Assembly: GCA_964407825.1 (NCBI GenBank)
Contig: CAYOXD010000034.1
Location: 1-25,599 of the forward strand
Source of the DNA: CAYOXD01 sp964407825
GTDB taxonomy: Bacteria; Desulfobacterota; Desulfobacteria; Desulfobacterales; JAFDDL01
Length of the DNA: 25,599 nucleotides
Direction: 5' to 3'
Made by a program: the position numbers and the translations under genes. Below are positions 8,132 to 17,206 of this stretch, one piece after another. How positions within the stretch are numbered: the first letter of the stretch is position 1; every line of letters starts with the position of its first letter. Under the pieces are notes generated by a model. The model saw only the letters and a list, made by a program, of their open reading frames with translations, was not told where the DNA came from and made no database searches.

Positions 8132-11100
8132 TCAAAAATCAAACTCCCAAAACAAATCCACTCCACTGGTCTGATCGTTTCCCGCCTGGGTCTCCAGGCG
8201 CAGGTTCGGGTCGATCTCGTAGGAGACATCCACCTGGCTGGTCTGTTCCTCCCCCCCGGTGTACTGGTAGCTCACATAGAGATCGGGACTTAAGTATTTC
8301 CCCAGGGTCACGGCCCCAAAGCCGCCGTTTTCTCCGGATTCAATGGAAAATGAATCGAGGAAAAAGACATCCCCCAGCAGCCGCCGCAATTCGGATGCCA
8401 CCAGGTTGCCCGTGAGGCCGAGTGCCGCCTTCTCCACGCTGAAGGCCTGCCCTCCCTTGAGCGAGTCGGTGGATTTTCCGAAGACGATATAGGAGATGAT
8501 ATCCGATGGGTCCATCTTGGGGTCGCTGTCGAGGCGCAGCACCAAGTGCCGGGCGGTTCCCGAAATCAGAACCATGATGAGGGCATCCCGGATCTTTGCC
8601 TGCGCCTTGATGTCGAGAACGGGATTGGGCTCTTTCAATCCGATGAAGTTGACCGTCCCCTTCTGAACAACGAATCGCCTCCCCTGAAAATAATAGAACC
8701 CCCTGATGGTCCGAAGCGCTCCCACCAGCGTAAAGGATTTCCCGCTCCTCTTTCCGAGCGTGAGATTTCCCCCTATCTCCGCATTGAGATCCTGGCCTTT
8801 CAACCATAGGTTTCTGGGCGCCTTGATGGTAATCCGGGTCGCGAGATGATGGATAAATTCCGGTTCCGGTGTCTCTTGGGCAATGCGTTCCTTCCCGTTT
8901 CCGGCGGCGGTCGCCCCGACGATCTGGATATCCGGGGGCGTCTGGGGCGCCATCCGGTCCAGATTTATTTTCCCCTGGGTCAGGGTGATCTCTCCTGCCA
9001 GGGACAGGGCGTCCACGGGACCTTTCAGGGAAAGCCGCGGGCTGATCCGGGCTTCGATGGCCTTCTGGTAGGGAATGAGAAAATCCTTCCCCCTGAAGGT
9101 CAGATCGACCCGATGGGGCCTTATCCCCTCCAGATCCACCCGGCCGGCAACCTCAAGGGTTCCCTCCCTGTCTCCCCTCAGGAGCAATTTCCGAATGTCC
9201 AGCCGATCCTGATCAATATGGATTTTAGCGGTCACGGTTTCGTAGGTCAACCCGTTTTTCGGAAGCGTTAGATAGCCGTCCTCCAGCCGCAAGTCGCCCT
9301 TCACCCGGGGCGCCTGAACGCTTCCACCCACCGTGATGTCGGCATCGGCCACGGCGTCGAAGGCCACCTCCTTGGACACGGGAAGGGGAAGATCGGACAA
9401 CCGAAGATGCCTTATCCGTAAGAAGGCATTCAGGGCCCCCTTGTCGAAATCCGCCTTGAAGGGCCTCAGGGACAGCGCCCCGGTCACGGTCCCGCGGCCG
9501 CTCAGGACCGGCTTTCCGGCCCTGTTGAGATCGATGGACGCCGTGGTCCTGCCATGGGCGTAGGTGGCCGCCATGTCCGCATCCGCGGAACCGAACCCGC
9601 GACCCGAAAGGCCCCTGCCATGGATCTGGACCTTGACCACCGGCACCGCCAGGCTGCCGGCGATCGTGATCCGCCCGGAAAGCAGGCCCCTGGCCTCGTA
9701 ATTCCCGTCCCAGAGCCATGACAGACGATCCAGATCCAAATGCGCGACTTCCAGGCGAAGATCGTTCTGTCCCGTCATGCCCAGATGTCCCGCGAGGGTG
9801 ATCGCCGCCTTCCGGGAGGTCATGTGAAAGGCCGCCACCTTCAACACGTCCCCGGCCCAATCGAGCTTCAGGGGCCCCTGGTTCACCAGGGCGTCGAGCA
9901 TGGCGTACCGGGGGGAACTGAATCGCAGCGTATCGAGCGCCACCCGCACCTGACCTTGGGCCGGAAGCTCGACCCGGCCGGCGGCGCGCAGGGCATTGCC
10001 GCTCTCGTGGGTCAGGTTTCCGTCAAAGGAGACGGCCCTGTTCGACACGGCCGCCGACAGGGCCAGGGACTTGAACCGGTTGCCCCTGTATACGGTATGG
10101 GTCAGTCTCAGCTTCGCGGCGCCCGTGCCGAATCCTGGTCCCGGTCTCCATTTCCCCTCCCCCGAGAGCGTCCCTGTGGAAACTTCGCTCAAGGCCAGAC
10201 GCCGTCCCTCGATCTGAAAGGCGATGTCCGGGCGGTCCAGGGATCCGGTGACCGTGCCGGACACGGTCGCCTCGCCTTCGCCCTTCACGCCCGCATCTCC
10301 CCTGCCCCGCATCCGCGTGCCGCCAAAAAGAGCGGACAGATCCAGCCCCCGCGCCCGGGCCGTGAAGCTTGCCCGCCGCGGCGGGCCCTTGGAGAGAAAG
10401 CCATTTCCGACACCGCTCATCTCGATCCGGCCGCTGGATGTATCCAGCCCCGCCTCCAACAGACGCACCTGTCCCTGGTGGATATCGGCCTTCAGTCGGC
10501 CGCCCGTCAGGGACGTCCCCCGGAAGGACACCTTCGCGTTTTGCAGGGAGGCATTGATCCGGAGCTCGGAACGGGCAAGATCGAAGTCCGCCGGGAGTTT
10601 CCCCTGGCAGGTCAGCTTAAGGGCCGCCTCTCCGGCGATGCCGGCCGCCCCCAGAAGCGGAACGCCGCGCAGATCCTTGTCAGAAAGGAAGAGGGAAAGA
10701 TCAAGATGCTTGGTGGCGGCCCCCTCCATAAACCCGGTGCCGCTGGCGGAGGCCTGGAGCCGACCGAAGTTGCCGGTCAGGCGAAGCCCCCGGATATCGA
10801 TGCGGCCATCCCTGACGGCGGCATTCAGGAGGCCCTTTTCCACCCGCCACGCATCCACCTGCGATGGGCTCAGGCGCACCCGCAGCTGGGCGTTTTCGAG
10901 GGAACCGGTATCTGAGAACCGGCCTTCGAACCGTGCCAGAGCCCCCAGGGACGTACCGGGCAGCCGAGCCCGAACCGCGAGCCGATCCACGCTGAGCCGG
11001 CCGCTGGCCGGATCGAAAACGGCGGTCCCGCTTAGTACCAGCTGCTGCAATTCCGGCCGATTCATGGCAATCCGGGCCCTTTCGATCCCAAGGGTGAGGC

Positions 11101-11671
11101 GGCCGGTGTAACCGAGCCGGGCGGCCAGCTCCTGAACCCGGATGACCCTGGTGCCGGCTGCGTCGCCGGCCATTTTCAGCCGCAACCTGCTGTTTTCAAT
11201 ATGAATAGAGCCAACAACCACTCGGAGGGGCATCCCGGATGCGCCGGACGGTGCGGTCTTTCCTCCGCCGTTCTTCAGCAACCCGAAGAAATTGGTCTTT
11301 CCATCCGCACGGGTGATCAAATTCACCTCGATCCCGGACAGGTCTACGGACCGGATATAGACCATTCGCTTCAGAAGAAGGGGGATTGCATAGCGCAGGG
11401 AAACCCGCGCCACGGATAAGGCAGGCCCCTGAGCAGTGGACAGCCGAATATTTCGAAAGCCCAGGTGGGTTATGAAATTGCCCTCGATCCCGCCGATTTC
11501 GACGCTGGCGTTCAGGGTCTTATCCAGTTGGTGGACCAGGACCGTCCGGACGAGCGCCCGGACCGGTGCGGTCTGAAGGGCCACCAGGATCGCCACGATA
11601 GAGGCGGCAAACAAGAGAAGGGCCCCGCCCATCCATTTCAGGATCCGGCCCGGCCGCAGAAACGCCTTCAT
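8132..11671 (-). CDS. tamB: TamB-like translocation and assembly module protein (DUF490)
   Basis: This 1179-residue protein has an N-terminal membrane anchor (about 13-32) and then a very long beta-rich repetitive region of the AsmA/TamB type. It ends with the characteristic DUF490 C-terminal domain (MDPSDIISYIVFGKS at about 1056-1070, then GKYLSPDLYVSYQY). The last residue is Phe. TamB family proteins span the periplasm as a hydrophobic groove and work with TamA in outer-membrane protein insertion or phospholipid transport. The ATG is preceded by AGGGA at 8-base spacing. It follows tamA, but the intergenic gap is filled by a hexanucleotide array, which is unusual because tamA and tamB are often closely spaced. 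E. coli TamB is of similar length (about 1260 residues). Confidence 0.93.
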   Translation of the reverse strand: MKAFLRPGRILKWMGGALLLFAASIVAILVALQTAPVRALVRTVLVHQLDKTLNASVEIGGIEGNFITHLGFRNIRLSTAQGPALSVARVSLRYAIPLLLKRMVYIRSVDLSGIEVNLITRADGKTNFFGLLKNGGGKTAPSGASGMPLRVVVGSIHIENSRLRLKMAGDAAGTRVIRVQELAARLGYTGRLTLGIERARIAMNRPELQQLVLSGTAVFDPASGRLSVDRLAVRARLPGTSLGALARFEGRFSDTGSLENAQLRVRLSPSQVDAWRVEKGLLNAAVRDGRIDIRGLRLTGNFGRLQASASGTGFMEGAATKHLDLSLFLSDKDLRGVPLLGAAGIAGEAALKLTCQGKLPADFDLARSELRINASLQNAKVSFRGTSLTGGRLKADIHQGQVRLLEAGLDTSSGRIEMSGVGNGFLSKGPPRRASFTARARGLDLSALFGGTRMRGRGDAGVKGEGEATVSGTVTGSLDRPDIAFQIEGRRLALSEVSTGTLSGEGKWRPGPGFGTGAAKLRLTHTVYRGNRFKSLALSAAVSNRAVSFDGNLTHESGNALRAAGRVELPAQGQVRVALDTLRFSSPRYAMLDALVNQGPLKLDWAGDVLKVAAFHMTSRKAAITLAGHLGMTGQNDLRLEVAHLDLDRLSWLWDGNYEARGLLSGRITIAGSLAVPVVKVQIHGRGLSGRGFGSADADMAATYAHGRTTASIDLNRAGKPVLSGRGTVTGALSLRPFKADFDKGALNAFLRIRHLRLSDLPLPVSKEVAFDAVADADITVGGSVQAPRVKGDLRLEDGYLTLPKNGLTYETVTAKIHIDQDRLDIRKLLLRGDREGTLEVAGRVDLEGIRPHRVDLTFRGKDFLIPYQKAIEARISPRLSLKGPVDALSLAGEITLTQGKINLDRMAPQTPPDIQIVGATAAGNGKERIAQETPEPEFIHHLATRITIKAPRNLWLKGQDLNAEIGGNLTLGKRSGKSFTLVGALRTIRGFYYFQGRRFVVQKGTVNFIGLKEPNPVLDIKAQAKIRDALIMVLISGTARHLVLRLDSDPKMDPSDIISYIVFGKSTDSLKGGQAFSVEKAALGLTGNLVASELRRLLGDVFFLDSFSIESGENGGFGAVTLGKYLSPDLYVSYQYTGGEEQTSQVDVSYEIDPNLRLETQAGNDQTSGVDLFWEFDF

Positions 11672-11704
11672 ATGGGCAATCCCTGTTTATATATCATTTG
11701 TACC

Positions 11705-11824
11705 CATCGCTATCGTTGTCGCTATCGCTATCGCTATCGTTGTCGTTGTCGTTGTCGCTATCGTTGTCGTTGTCGTAATCGTTGTCGCAATCGCAATCGC
11801 AATCGCAATCGTAATCGCAATCGA
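11705..11824. repeat. degenerate hexanucleotide tandem array (20 units) between tamA and tamB
   Basis: Twenty head-to-tail 6-base units fill this stretch, with consensus NNTCGY on the plus strand. The core units (11711-11818) are TATCGC, TATCGT, TGTCGC, TGTCGT, AATCGC and AATCGT. Each unit keeps TCG at positions 3-5. Variants are clustered: TA and TG units lie on the left, AA units on the right. That pattern suggests growth by local duplication. The array is 15 bp from the tamA stop codon and 33 bp from the tamB start codon. It does not look protein-coding: on the minus strand one frame contains TAG stops and the others encode only low-complexity residues. Confidence 0.95.
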
Positions 11825-11839
11825 AAGAAATCCCACCGC

Positions 11840-13738
11840 TCAGAATGCCTGGCCGATGCTGAAATGGATCCGCCATCGGGTCTCGCTCGATGTTTCGGGG
11901 TTCAGCTTGTAGCCCAGGTCCACGCGAAGGGGCCCCACAAGGGTATTGTAGCGGATTCCAACGCCTGTCCCATAGCGCAACCCGTTCAGGGGAAAATCGA
12001 AGGCCTTCTCCGACACGACCCCCGCATCCAGGAAAAGCACGCCGGAAAGGGCGCCATAGAGTTTTCGACGCAACTCGATATTGGCGTTCAGGGCCGAGAG
12101 CCCGCCCAGAGGGGTTCCCTCGCTGTCCTTTGGGCCCAGTTCCTGGTATCCGTACCCCCGGACCGTGTTGCTGCCCCCCAGAAACAGCCTTTTGAAAATC
12201 GGAATATAATCCGTATTGCCCAATTCCTGAATGGTCTGCATCCGAAGCCGGCCCGCGATAACGGTCCTCAAGGGGGCCCGGTGATAGGCTTTCATCTCGA
12301 GTTGGGGACTGACATAGGAAACGTCCGAGCCGATATATTCGGACGCCAGGACGACCCCGAGGGAAAGGACGTGACCGGCGCTGGGGTTGATCTCCTCGTC
12401 GAGCCTGCTTTGGGAGAGCCTCCAGGAAACCGAAGAGATGAAATAATTGTCGTCTCGCCGGTACCGTGCCAGCTCCTGGGGGTCCGTCACGTTCAGATTT
12501 TCGAGCCGGTTCATCTCCAGATCGTACCCGAAGACCGTCTGCCAATGCCATTGAAACTCGTGGGTGAGGTAGGTATTGGCGTAGGTCTTCAAATTGTCAT
12601 AGGAATCCAGATGGTCCCGCTCAATTCCACCAGCGACCGTCAGCGCGTTTCGCGGCCCCATAAAGTAAGGCTGGACGTATTTTCCCGCCATGCCCGCATA
12701 GAGCGACGAATACTTGGCATCCAGACTGAACCGGCCGGCCCAGCCGGCCGGGTTTCGATAGATCCAGCCCGCCCTTGCCCGGAGCTTATCCTCGGTTCCG
12801 TAACCCAGGCCGAACTTGACGCTCTGGCGCTTCTTGGACTTCAAAACCACGTCCATGGGCACAGCGTTGCTTCCTGAAGCCGGCTCCCCCGGACGGATCA
12901 GGGCAGCCTTGAAGATATCAAGATTATAAAGATTTCGTTGGCTCCGGTCTACCTTGGACGCATCGTATAGCGTCCCTGACGTGAAGGTGACGGCCCTTCG
13001 GATCACCGCCGCCTTTACCGGCAGCCCCTGCCGTTGAATCCGCAATTCCCCGAAGCGGCACCGGGGCCCGGGGTCGACCTCGAAACGGATCGCGGCGGTG
13101 TTGGTCCGGATGTTGACCAGGGCATGGGCGGTCACCTTGGCCAGAGGATAACCCCGGTTTCCCAGGGTCCTTTTGAGCAGGTCCTTGGCGCTGCGGTACT
13201 TTTCGATTTCAAAGGCCTGCCCCGGGTCGAGAAGGCCCCTTTCCGGCAGCGTAAGATGTCCCACCCGGCCGGTGGGATCCTTGACGCGGATATGCACCGA
13301 GGCGACGCGCACCACGGGTCCCTCCTCGATGGTGAAGATGACCTTGGCGGTGTGCGTCGGTTCCTCCGCCAATGCCCCCCCTGCCCCCTTTCTCTTGGCG
13401 GGCGGCGATGCGATGGGTTTCAGCAGATGCAGGGTGTAATGGGCGCTGACGTGGAAGTAGCCGTGGGCCTGGTAAATTCGCTTGATCTTGAGAATATCGT
13501 CCCGCAGATCGTCTTCGGTCAGCACCGGCTTTGGCACCCAGAACCGAAAGGGATTCGGCAGACGGGCGGCGAGCGCTTTTTTCAGCTCCGATTTACTGAC
13601 ATGGGTCACCCCCACCAATTTGACGCCCACCAGTCGGAAGGGACCGGTCTCGCCGGCGCAGCGACCGACATGGGCCAGCAACCCCACCGCAATGAACGCA
13701 AGAATCAACCCATGGGTAAACAGCCTGGCCGATGCCAT
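11840..13738 (-). CDS. tamA: TamA-like outer-membrane assembly protein (POTRA + BamA-type barrel)
   Basis: The 632-residue protein starts at the ATG giving MASARLFTH, because a signal peptide follows at once (hydrophobic about 9-24, then GRCAGE). A GGAGAG lies 13 bases upstream, which is long but usable. The open frame extends 91 codons further, but that part has no membrane-protein character. POTRA-like domains cover about 33-290. The C-terminal part (about 300-632) is an Omp85-type 16-strand barrel, with VRGYGYQELGP matching the conserved loop-6 VRGY/F motif. It ends in Phe, as barrel substrates of BAM do. Family knowledge: TamA is the outer-membrane partner of TamB. A single POTRA-barrel Omp85 other than BamA next to tamB supports TamA over BamA. 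It is the first gene of the minus-strand block. Confidence 0.9.
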   Translation of the reverse strand: MASARLFTHGLILAFIAVGLLAHVGRCAGETGPFRLVGVKLVGVTHVSKSELKKALAARLPNPFRFWVPKPVLTEDDLRDDILKIKRIYQAHGYFHVSAHYTLHLLKPIASPPAKRKGAGGALAEEPTHTAKVIFTIEEGPVVRVASVHIRVKDPTGRVGHLTLPERGLLDPGQAFEIEKYRSAKDLLKRTLGNRGYPLAKVTAHALVNIRTNTAAIRFEVDPGPRCRFGELRIQRQGLPVKAAVIRRAVTFTSGTLYDASKVDRSQRNLYNLDIFKAALIRPGEPASGSNAVPMDVVLKSKKRQSVKFGLGYGTEDKLRARAGWIYRNPAGWAGRFSLDAKYSSLYAGMAGKYVQPYFMGPRNALTVAGGIERDHLDSYDNLKTYANTYLTHEFQWHWQTVFGYDLEMNRLENLNVTDPQELARYRRDDNYFISSVSWRLSQSRLDEEINPSAGHVLSLGVVLASEYIGSDVSYVSPQLEMKAYHRAPLRTVIAGRLRMQTIQELGNTDYIPIFKRLFLGGSNTVRGYGYQELGPKDSEGTPLGGLSALNANIELRRKLYGALSGVLFLDAGVVSEKAFDFPLNGLRYGTGVGIRYNTLVGPLRVDLGYKLNPETSSETRWRIHFSIGQAF

Positions 13739-13804
13739 ATCAGGATCGCGTCTCTCCGGTATCATTAACTGGAAAGGGTCCATGGACGGCCCCTCTCGCG
13801 CTCC

Positions 13805-13834
13805 ATTTGATCCCAGCCCGGACCATCCTGTCAA
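13805..13834 (-). promoter_or_regulatory. sigma70-like promoter for the tamA-led block
   Basis: On the minus strand a perfect -35 box TTGACA (13834-13829) is followed after 18 bp by TCAAAT (13810-13805), which matches four of six -10 positions. A transcript would start near 13798, giving a leader of about 60 bases to the tamA ATG. The -10 box is weak and the spacer is one base longer than optimal. Confidence 0.45.
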
Positions 13835-13858
13835 GCGAAGATGATTCGAGCCGGGGAT

Positions 13859-13869
13859 TTCAAGTGAAC
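13859..13869. promoter_or_regulatory. single copy of the TTCAAGTGAAC motif upstream of the MscS gene
   Basis: The 11-base sequence TTCAAGTGAAC occurs here once and twice more in the selD-pgi intergenic region (22304-22314 and 22317-22327). Its core TTCA-AG-TGAA is an imperfect palindrome, as expected of a dimeric regulator site. It lies 152 bases upstream of the MscS start and 121 bases upstream of tamA, so it could serve either gene. A DNA-binding role is inference. Confidence 0.3.
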
Positions 13870-13921
13870 CAGGGCAATCGCATGGTGACGGCTCCCGGCG
13901 CAGGAGGGCGACCGCTGGCCC

Positions 13922-13950
13922 TTGCACTCTTAAAATTTTTCCATTACATT
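13922..13950 (+). promoter_or_regulatory. weak sigma70-like promoter for the MscS gene
   Basis: TTGCAC (13922-13927), a 17-base AT-rich spacer and TACATT (13945-13950) form a candidate promoter facing the MscS gene. Only three and four of six consensus positions match. It is listed because of its correct spacing and its AT-rich setting inside GC-rich DNA. Confidence 0.25.
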
Positions 13951-14007
13951 TAGTGGATTGAACCCAGATTCCATCGCATGCGCCGCATGCGGATTCCAAA
14001 TCAGATT

Positions 14008-14019
14008 TCAACTAGTTGA
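14008..14019. repeat. 12-base perfect palindrome just before the MscS start codon
   Basis: TCAACTAGTTGA is a perfect inverted repeat ending one base before the chosen ATG. It occupies the place where a ribosome-binding site would be expected. A regulator site is possible. However, palindromes of this length are expected a few times by chance in a window of this size. Confidence 0.4.
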
Positions 14020-14020
14020 T

Positions 14021-16618
14021 ATGAAAAAAAACCGTCATCAATTGGGCTGTATTTCGGGCGCCTTTCTCCTGGGCCTGCTGCTCCTTTTTCGAGCCGCGGG
14101 CGCACCGGCCGCCCCCTCTCCGGCCTCCGGCGGCGCCGCGGCCAAACCCCATGACAGTTTCAACCGCTCCGTCCTTAAAACCATCGCCCTGGAACGGGAA
14201 AATATCGGCAAACTCAAGGAGCAGGCAACCGCCCTCCAGGCGAGCCAGGAGGGCTTCAGAGCCGCCATCAACGCCTTTCGGCTTCAGCTGTCCACCCAAG
14301 GCAACCTCCTGCTCTCCCCCACCATGGACCTGGAGGTCTTTGAAAGGGCGGCCTCGGAAAATCGCACCGCCCTAGAAGAGGTGAAAAACCGAAATCAGGA
14401 GGCCTCCCAGCAGCTCGAAAGCATCCAGCAGGCGAGCCTCAAAAACGAAGAGCAGTACCAGTTGAACAGGGAGCAGTTGGAGCAGTTGAAGGCCGAGAGG
14501 CCCGCGCCCCGGAGGACCCGCTCCCTGGTGAAAAACCTCACCACCCTTCTCCAGCTTCTTGAGGAAAAGCGTGCGCTGTACGGACCGCTCGTGGAAAGGT
14601 ATTCGACCCGGAAGAAGACCTTCGAGGAACTCCAGACCCAATTCAAGCGCCTCGGGGATCAACTCGACGCCCAAATCGAACAGATAAGAAAGCAGCTGTT
14701 GTTTCAACGCCAGGATACCCCCCTGCAGATCACCCAGTGGCGCCAGCTGCTGACCGAACTCAAACAGGTGCAGGGTCGGCTCCGTCAGGCGATGACCGTT
14801 GGATTCTGGCGTAAGGAGTTGATCGGCATTTGGAAAATGGAGGGATTGCTCGCTTTTTCCCTCACCCTTCTGCTGCTCATCACCCTGGGCGTTTTCTACC
14901 GCATTCGTCGCCACACCCGTTCCCTTGCCGCCAGACCCTTTTACTCCGGATATCCCTGGCGGCTCCTGTCCTTCCAGGTACTGACAAACTCGCTGCCCCT
15001 CCTGGGACTCCTCCTCATCATGGAGGTCATCACCCATGTTCGCCAGGTAAACGGCTTCTCGGTGCTCATCCCCATACAATCCATTCTCTGGACCCTCCTC
15101 GTCTCCCGCTGGTGGCTGGACGCCCTGGACGGGCTCTGCCGGTGGCCGCAGCCTCAGGTCGCCGCCCATGCCGGGCACTTGAGATTCCTGGTGCGCTTCT
15201 GCCGATGGTTCGCCGTGGTATATATCCTGGCCGATTGGCTGATCACGGGAACCAGCTTTACCCTGTTTCTCCTGCGCGCCCTCTTTGAAACCGGGCTCCT
15301 CATCTGGGCGCTTTCCCTTCGAAGACGTCGGGAGAGGACCGTCGCAGCCGGCAAGCCGGCATCTCCGCGCTGGTCGAGACCGGTGGGCCAGGCGCTGATC
15401 GCCATGGCCTACCTCATCATCTGTACGGCCCCCCTGCTGGAACTTGCCGGATTCGGCCCGTTCGCCCTCTACTGGTATCTGTCCTGGGGACACACCCTGA
15501 CCAGCCTGCTGTGGGCCTGGCTGATCCTGGGAACGCTCAGGGAGTGGGACCAGCCCTTTGTCATTTCCGAGGAGGGAAAACATCCCGGATCGAGCCCCCA
15601 GGCCCAGCCCATCCGGTGGATCCTCTTCAGGCTGTGCTGGCTGCTATGGGCCGCTCTGCTGCTCCTGGCCCTGCTCTTTTCCTGGGGGGCCCGCCAGCCG
15701 ATCCTGACGACCCTCCTGGAGGCCCTGCGCTATCCCTTCCAGGTGGGGCAGATGCGACTGAGCCTGATGGGATTTTTCATCTCCTTTCTGCTGCTGTTTT
15801 TCACCCAGCTGGTGGTCAGAACCGCTCGCTACCTGCTCAGGGAAAAGCTGCTGACCACCAGTGGCATAGAGCGGGGTCTGCAGGAGTCCATCACCCATAT
15901 CGCCGCCTATGTGCTCTGGGGCTTAGGCATCCTGGCGGCCCTGCACGCCGTGGGGTTCAACACCGCCTCCCTGGCCGTCATCCTGGGAGCCATGGGAATC
16001 GGCCTCGGTTTCGGTCTCCAGAACATCTTCAACAATTTTATCAGCGGCATCATCCTGCTCTTCGAACGGCCCATACAGGCCGGCGACGATGTGGAGATAA
16101 ACGGCATCTGGGCGACCGTAAAAAAGATCAACGTCCGTTCCACCATTGTGCAGACCTATGACAACGCGTCCCTGATCATTCCCAATTCGGAATTCATCAG
16201 CAACCAGGTCACCAACTGGAGTTTCAAGGACCGGCGCCTGCGACGCACCATCGGCGTAGGGGTCGCCTACGGCTCCGATACGGCCCTCGTCCGCGATACC
16301 CTGCTCGAGATCGCCCAAAACAACCCTCAGGTGCTCAAGTATCCCGCGCCGCAGGTCATTTTTTCCGACTTTGGAGACAGCACCCTACAATTTAACTTGC
16401 GCATATGGACAACCATCGATATCTTCCTTGCCCTGGAATCGGACATTCGATACGAAATCGACCGACTCTTCACAGAACGCAACATCGTCATCGCCTTTCC
16501 CCAACGGGATATCCATGTGTACAGTGGGGACGGGCATTGGAATGCGGGCGATCCCGTTTCAGAACCAACTCCTGATAGGGCCCTCGATCCCGGCAACACA
16601 TCGGAAGGAACTGTTTAA
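14021..16618 (+). CDS. large MscS-family mechanosensitive ion channel with periplasmic coiled coil
   Basis: The chosen ATG gives 865 residues beginning with a classic signal peptide (MKKNRH, a hydrophobic stretch, then AGAPAA). An in-frame TTG at 13958 would add 21 residues in front and bury it. Residues about 44-263 are long, charged and coiled-coil-like, so probably periplasmic. Many membrane segments follow from about 273. The MscS core starts near 640: the glycine/alanine-rich pore helix GAMGIGLGFGLQNIFNNF (about 653-670), the beta domain with IIPNSEFISNQVTNWS (from about 719), and the alpha/beta C-terminal domain. The layout resembles MscK/KefA-like channels, which open on membrane tension to release solutes during hypo-osmotic shock. 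No Shine-Dalgarno sequence precedes the ATG; a 12-base palindrome sits there instead. It is followed directly by the DUF2062 gene. Confidence 0.9.
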   Translation: MKKNRHQLGCISGAFLLGLLLLFRAAGAPAAPSPASGGAAAKPHDSFNRSVLKTIALERENIGKLKEQATALQASQEGFRAAINAFRLQLSTQGNLLLSPTMDLEVFERAASENRTALEEVKNRNQEASQQLESIQQASLKNEEQYQLNREQLEQLKAERPAPRRTRSLVKNLTTLLQLLEEKRALYGPLVERYSTRKKTFEELQTQFKRLGDQLDAQIEQIRKQLLFQRQDTPLQITQWRQLLTELKQVQGRLRQAMTVGFWRKELIGIWKMEGLLAFSLTLLLLITLGVFYRIRRHTRSLAARPFYSGYPWRLLSFQVLTNSLPLLGLLLIMEVITHVRQVNGFSVLIPIQSILWTLLVSRWWLDALDGLCRWPQPQVAAHAGHLRFLVRFCRWFAVVYILADWLITGTSFTLFLLRALFETGLLIWALSLRRRRERTVAAGKPASPRWSRPVGQALIAMAYLIICTAPLLELAGFGPFALYWYLSWGHTLTSLLWAWLILGTLREWDQPFVISEEGKHPGSSPQAQPIRWILFRLCWLLWAALLLLALLFSWGARQPILTTLLEALRYPFQVGQMRLSLMGFFISFLLLFFTQLVVRTARYLLREKLLTTSGIERGLQESITHIAAYVLWGLGILAALHAVGFNTASLAVILGAMGIGLGFGLQNIFNNFISGIILLFERPIQAGDDVEINGIWATVKKINVRSTIVQTYDNASLIIPNSEFISNQVTNWSFKDRRLRRTIGVGVAYGSDTALVRDTLLEIAQNNPQVLKYPAPQVIFSDFGDSTLQFNLRIWTTIDIFLALESDIRYEIDRLFTERNIVIAFPQRDIHVYSGDGHWNAGDPVSEPTPDRALDPGNTSEGTV

Positions 16619-17206
16619 ATGATCAAGGCGCTGCAGGATTTTTACAACCGCTTCGTTCGGATCCGGGGCACCCCCAGGGAAGTGGCTCTGGGATTCGCCC
16701 TGGGTATCTTTGTCGGCTTAACCCCCACCATGGGGCTGCAGATGGCCATTGCGGTCTTTTTCGCATCCATCCTGAAGTGGAACAAGTACTCGGCCGCGCT
16801 GGCCGTCTGGATTACCAACCCCCTGACGGCACCGTTCATCTACGGCTTCACCTACATCGTGGGGGCCAAGCTGCTGGGAATCCACAACTCATTCGCCATG
16901 TTCGAGAAAATGGACTGGGCGACCCTGATCATGGTCCTGCGGAAGTCCCCCGGTATCGTCCTATCCCTTGTCGTCGGCGGTGCCGTGGTGGGCCTTCCCC
17001 TGGCCGTGGCAAGCTATTTTGCGGCCTACAAGGCAGTGGAAGGCTATCAGAAAAAGCTGAAAGAGAAGCTGAAGCTTCAGAGGGAGAAGTTGAAGCAGAA
17101 GGTATCAAAGAAAAAGCACGCCGCCTCGACACAGCTTGAAGGGCAAGAGGGCCAACCGGACGAAACAGGGCAGATCCTGACCAAGGAAGGGGAGCGTCGC
17201 GGATGA
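16619..17206 (+). CDS. DUF2062 membrane protein
   Basis: This 195-residue protein matches the DUF2062 family. It has an N-terminal RIRGTPREVALGFALG segment, a glycine-rich hydrophobic stretch (about 20-45, with GLTPTMGLQM), the conserved WITNPLTAPFIYGFTY segment (about 61-76), and a last membrane helix (about 115-140). The C-terminal 55 residues are strongly Lys/Glu/Gln rich and probably a cytoplasmic coiled coil. The function of the family is not established. The ATG begins on the base after the TAA stop of the MscS gene, with GGAAGGA in the end of that gene as ribosome-binding site, so the two are coupled. It ends 6 bp before the stop of the convergent glycogen synthase. Confidence 0.9.
   Translation: MIKALQDFYNRFVRIRGTPREVALGFALGIFVGLTPTMGLQMAIAVFFASILKWNKYSAALAVWITNPLTAPFIYGFTYIVGAKLLGIHNSFAMFEKMDWATLIMVLRKSPGIVLSLVVGGAVVGLPLAVASYFAAYKAVEGYQKKLKEKLKLQREKLKQKVSKKKHAASTQLEGQEGQPDETGQILTKEGERRG

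Noticed and set aside
11705..11824. Array considered as a CRISPR
   Set aside because: Units are 6 bases with no unique spacers, and no cas genes are nearby.
11694..12551. Minus-strand frame ending in a long Asp-Asn/Ser/Cys repeat
   Set aside because: The repeat protein is only the hexamer array read in a frame that overlaps tamA out of phase. The tamA frame has clear POTRA and barrel motifs, so this frame is a shadow.
13739..14011. 91-codon upstream extension of tamA
   Set aside because: The extension is Cys/Arg/Gly rich without family similarity and would hide the signal peptide. It also runs across the promoter-like site.
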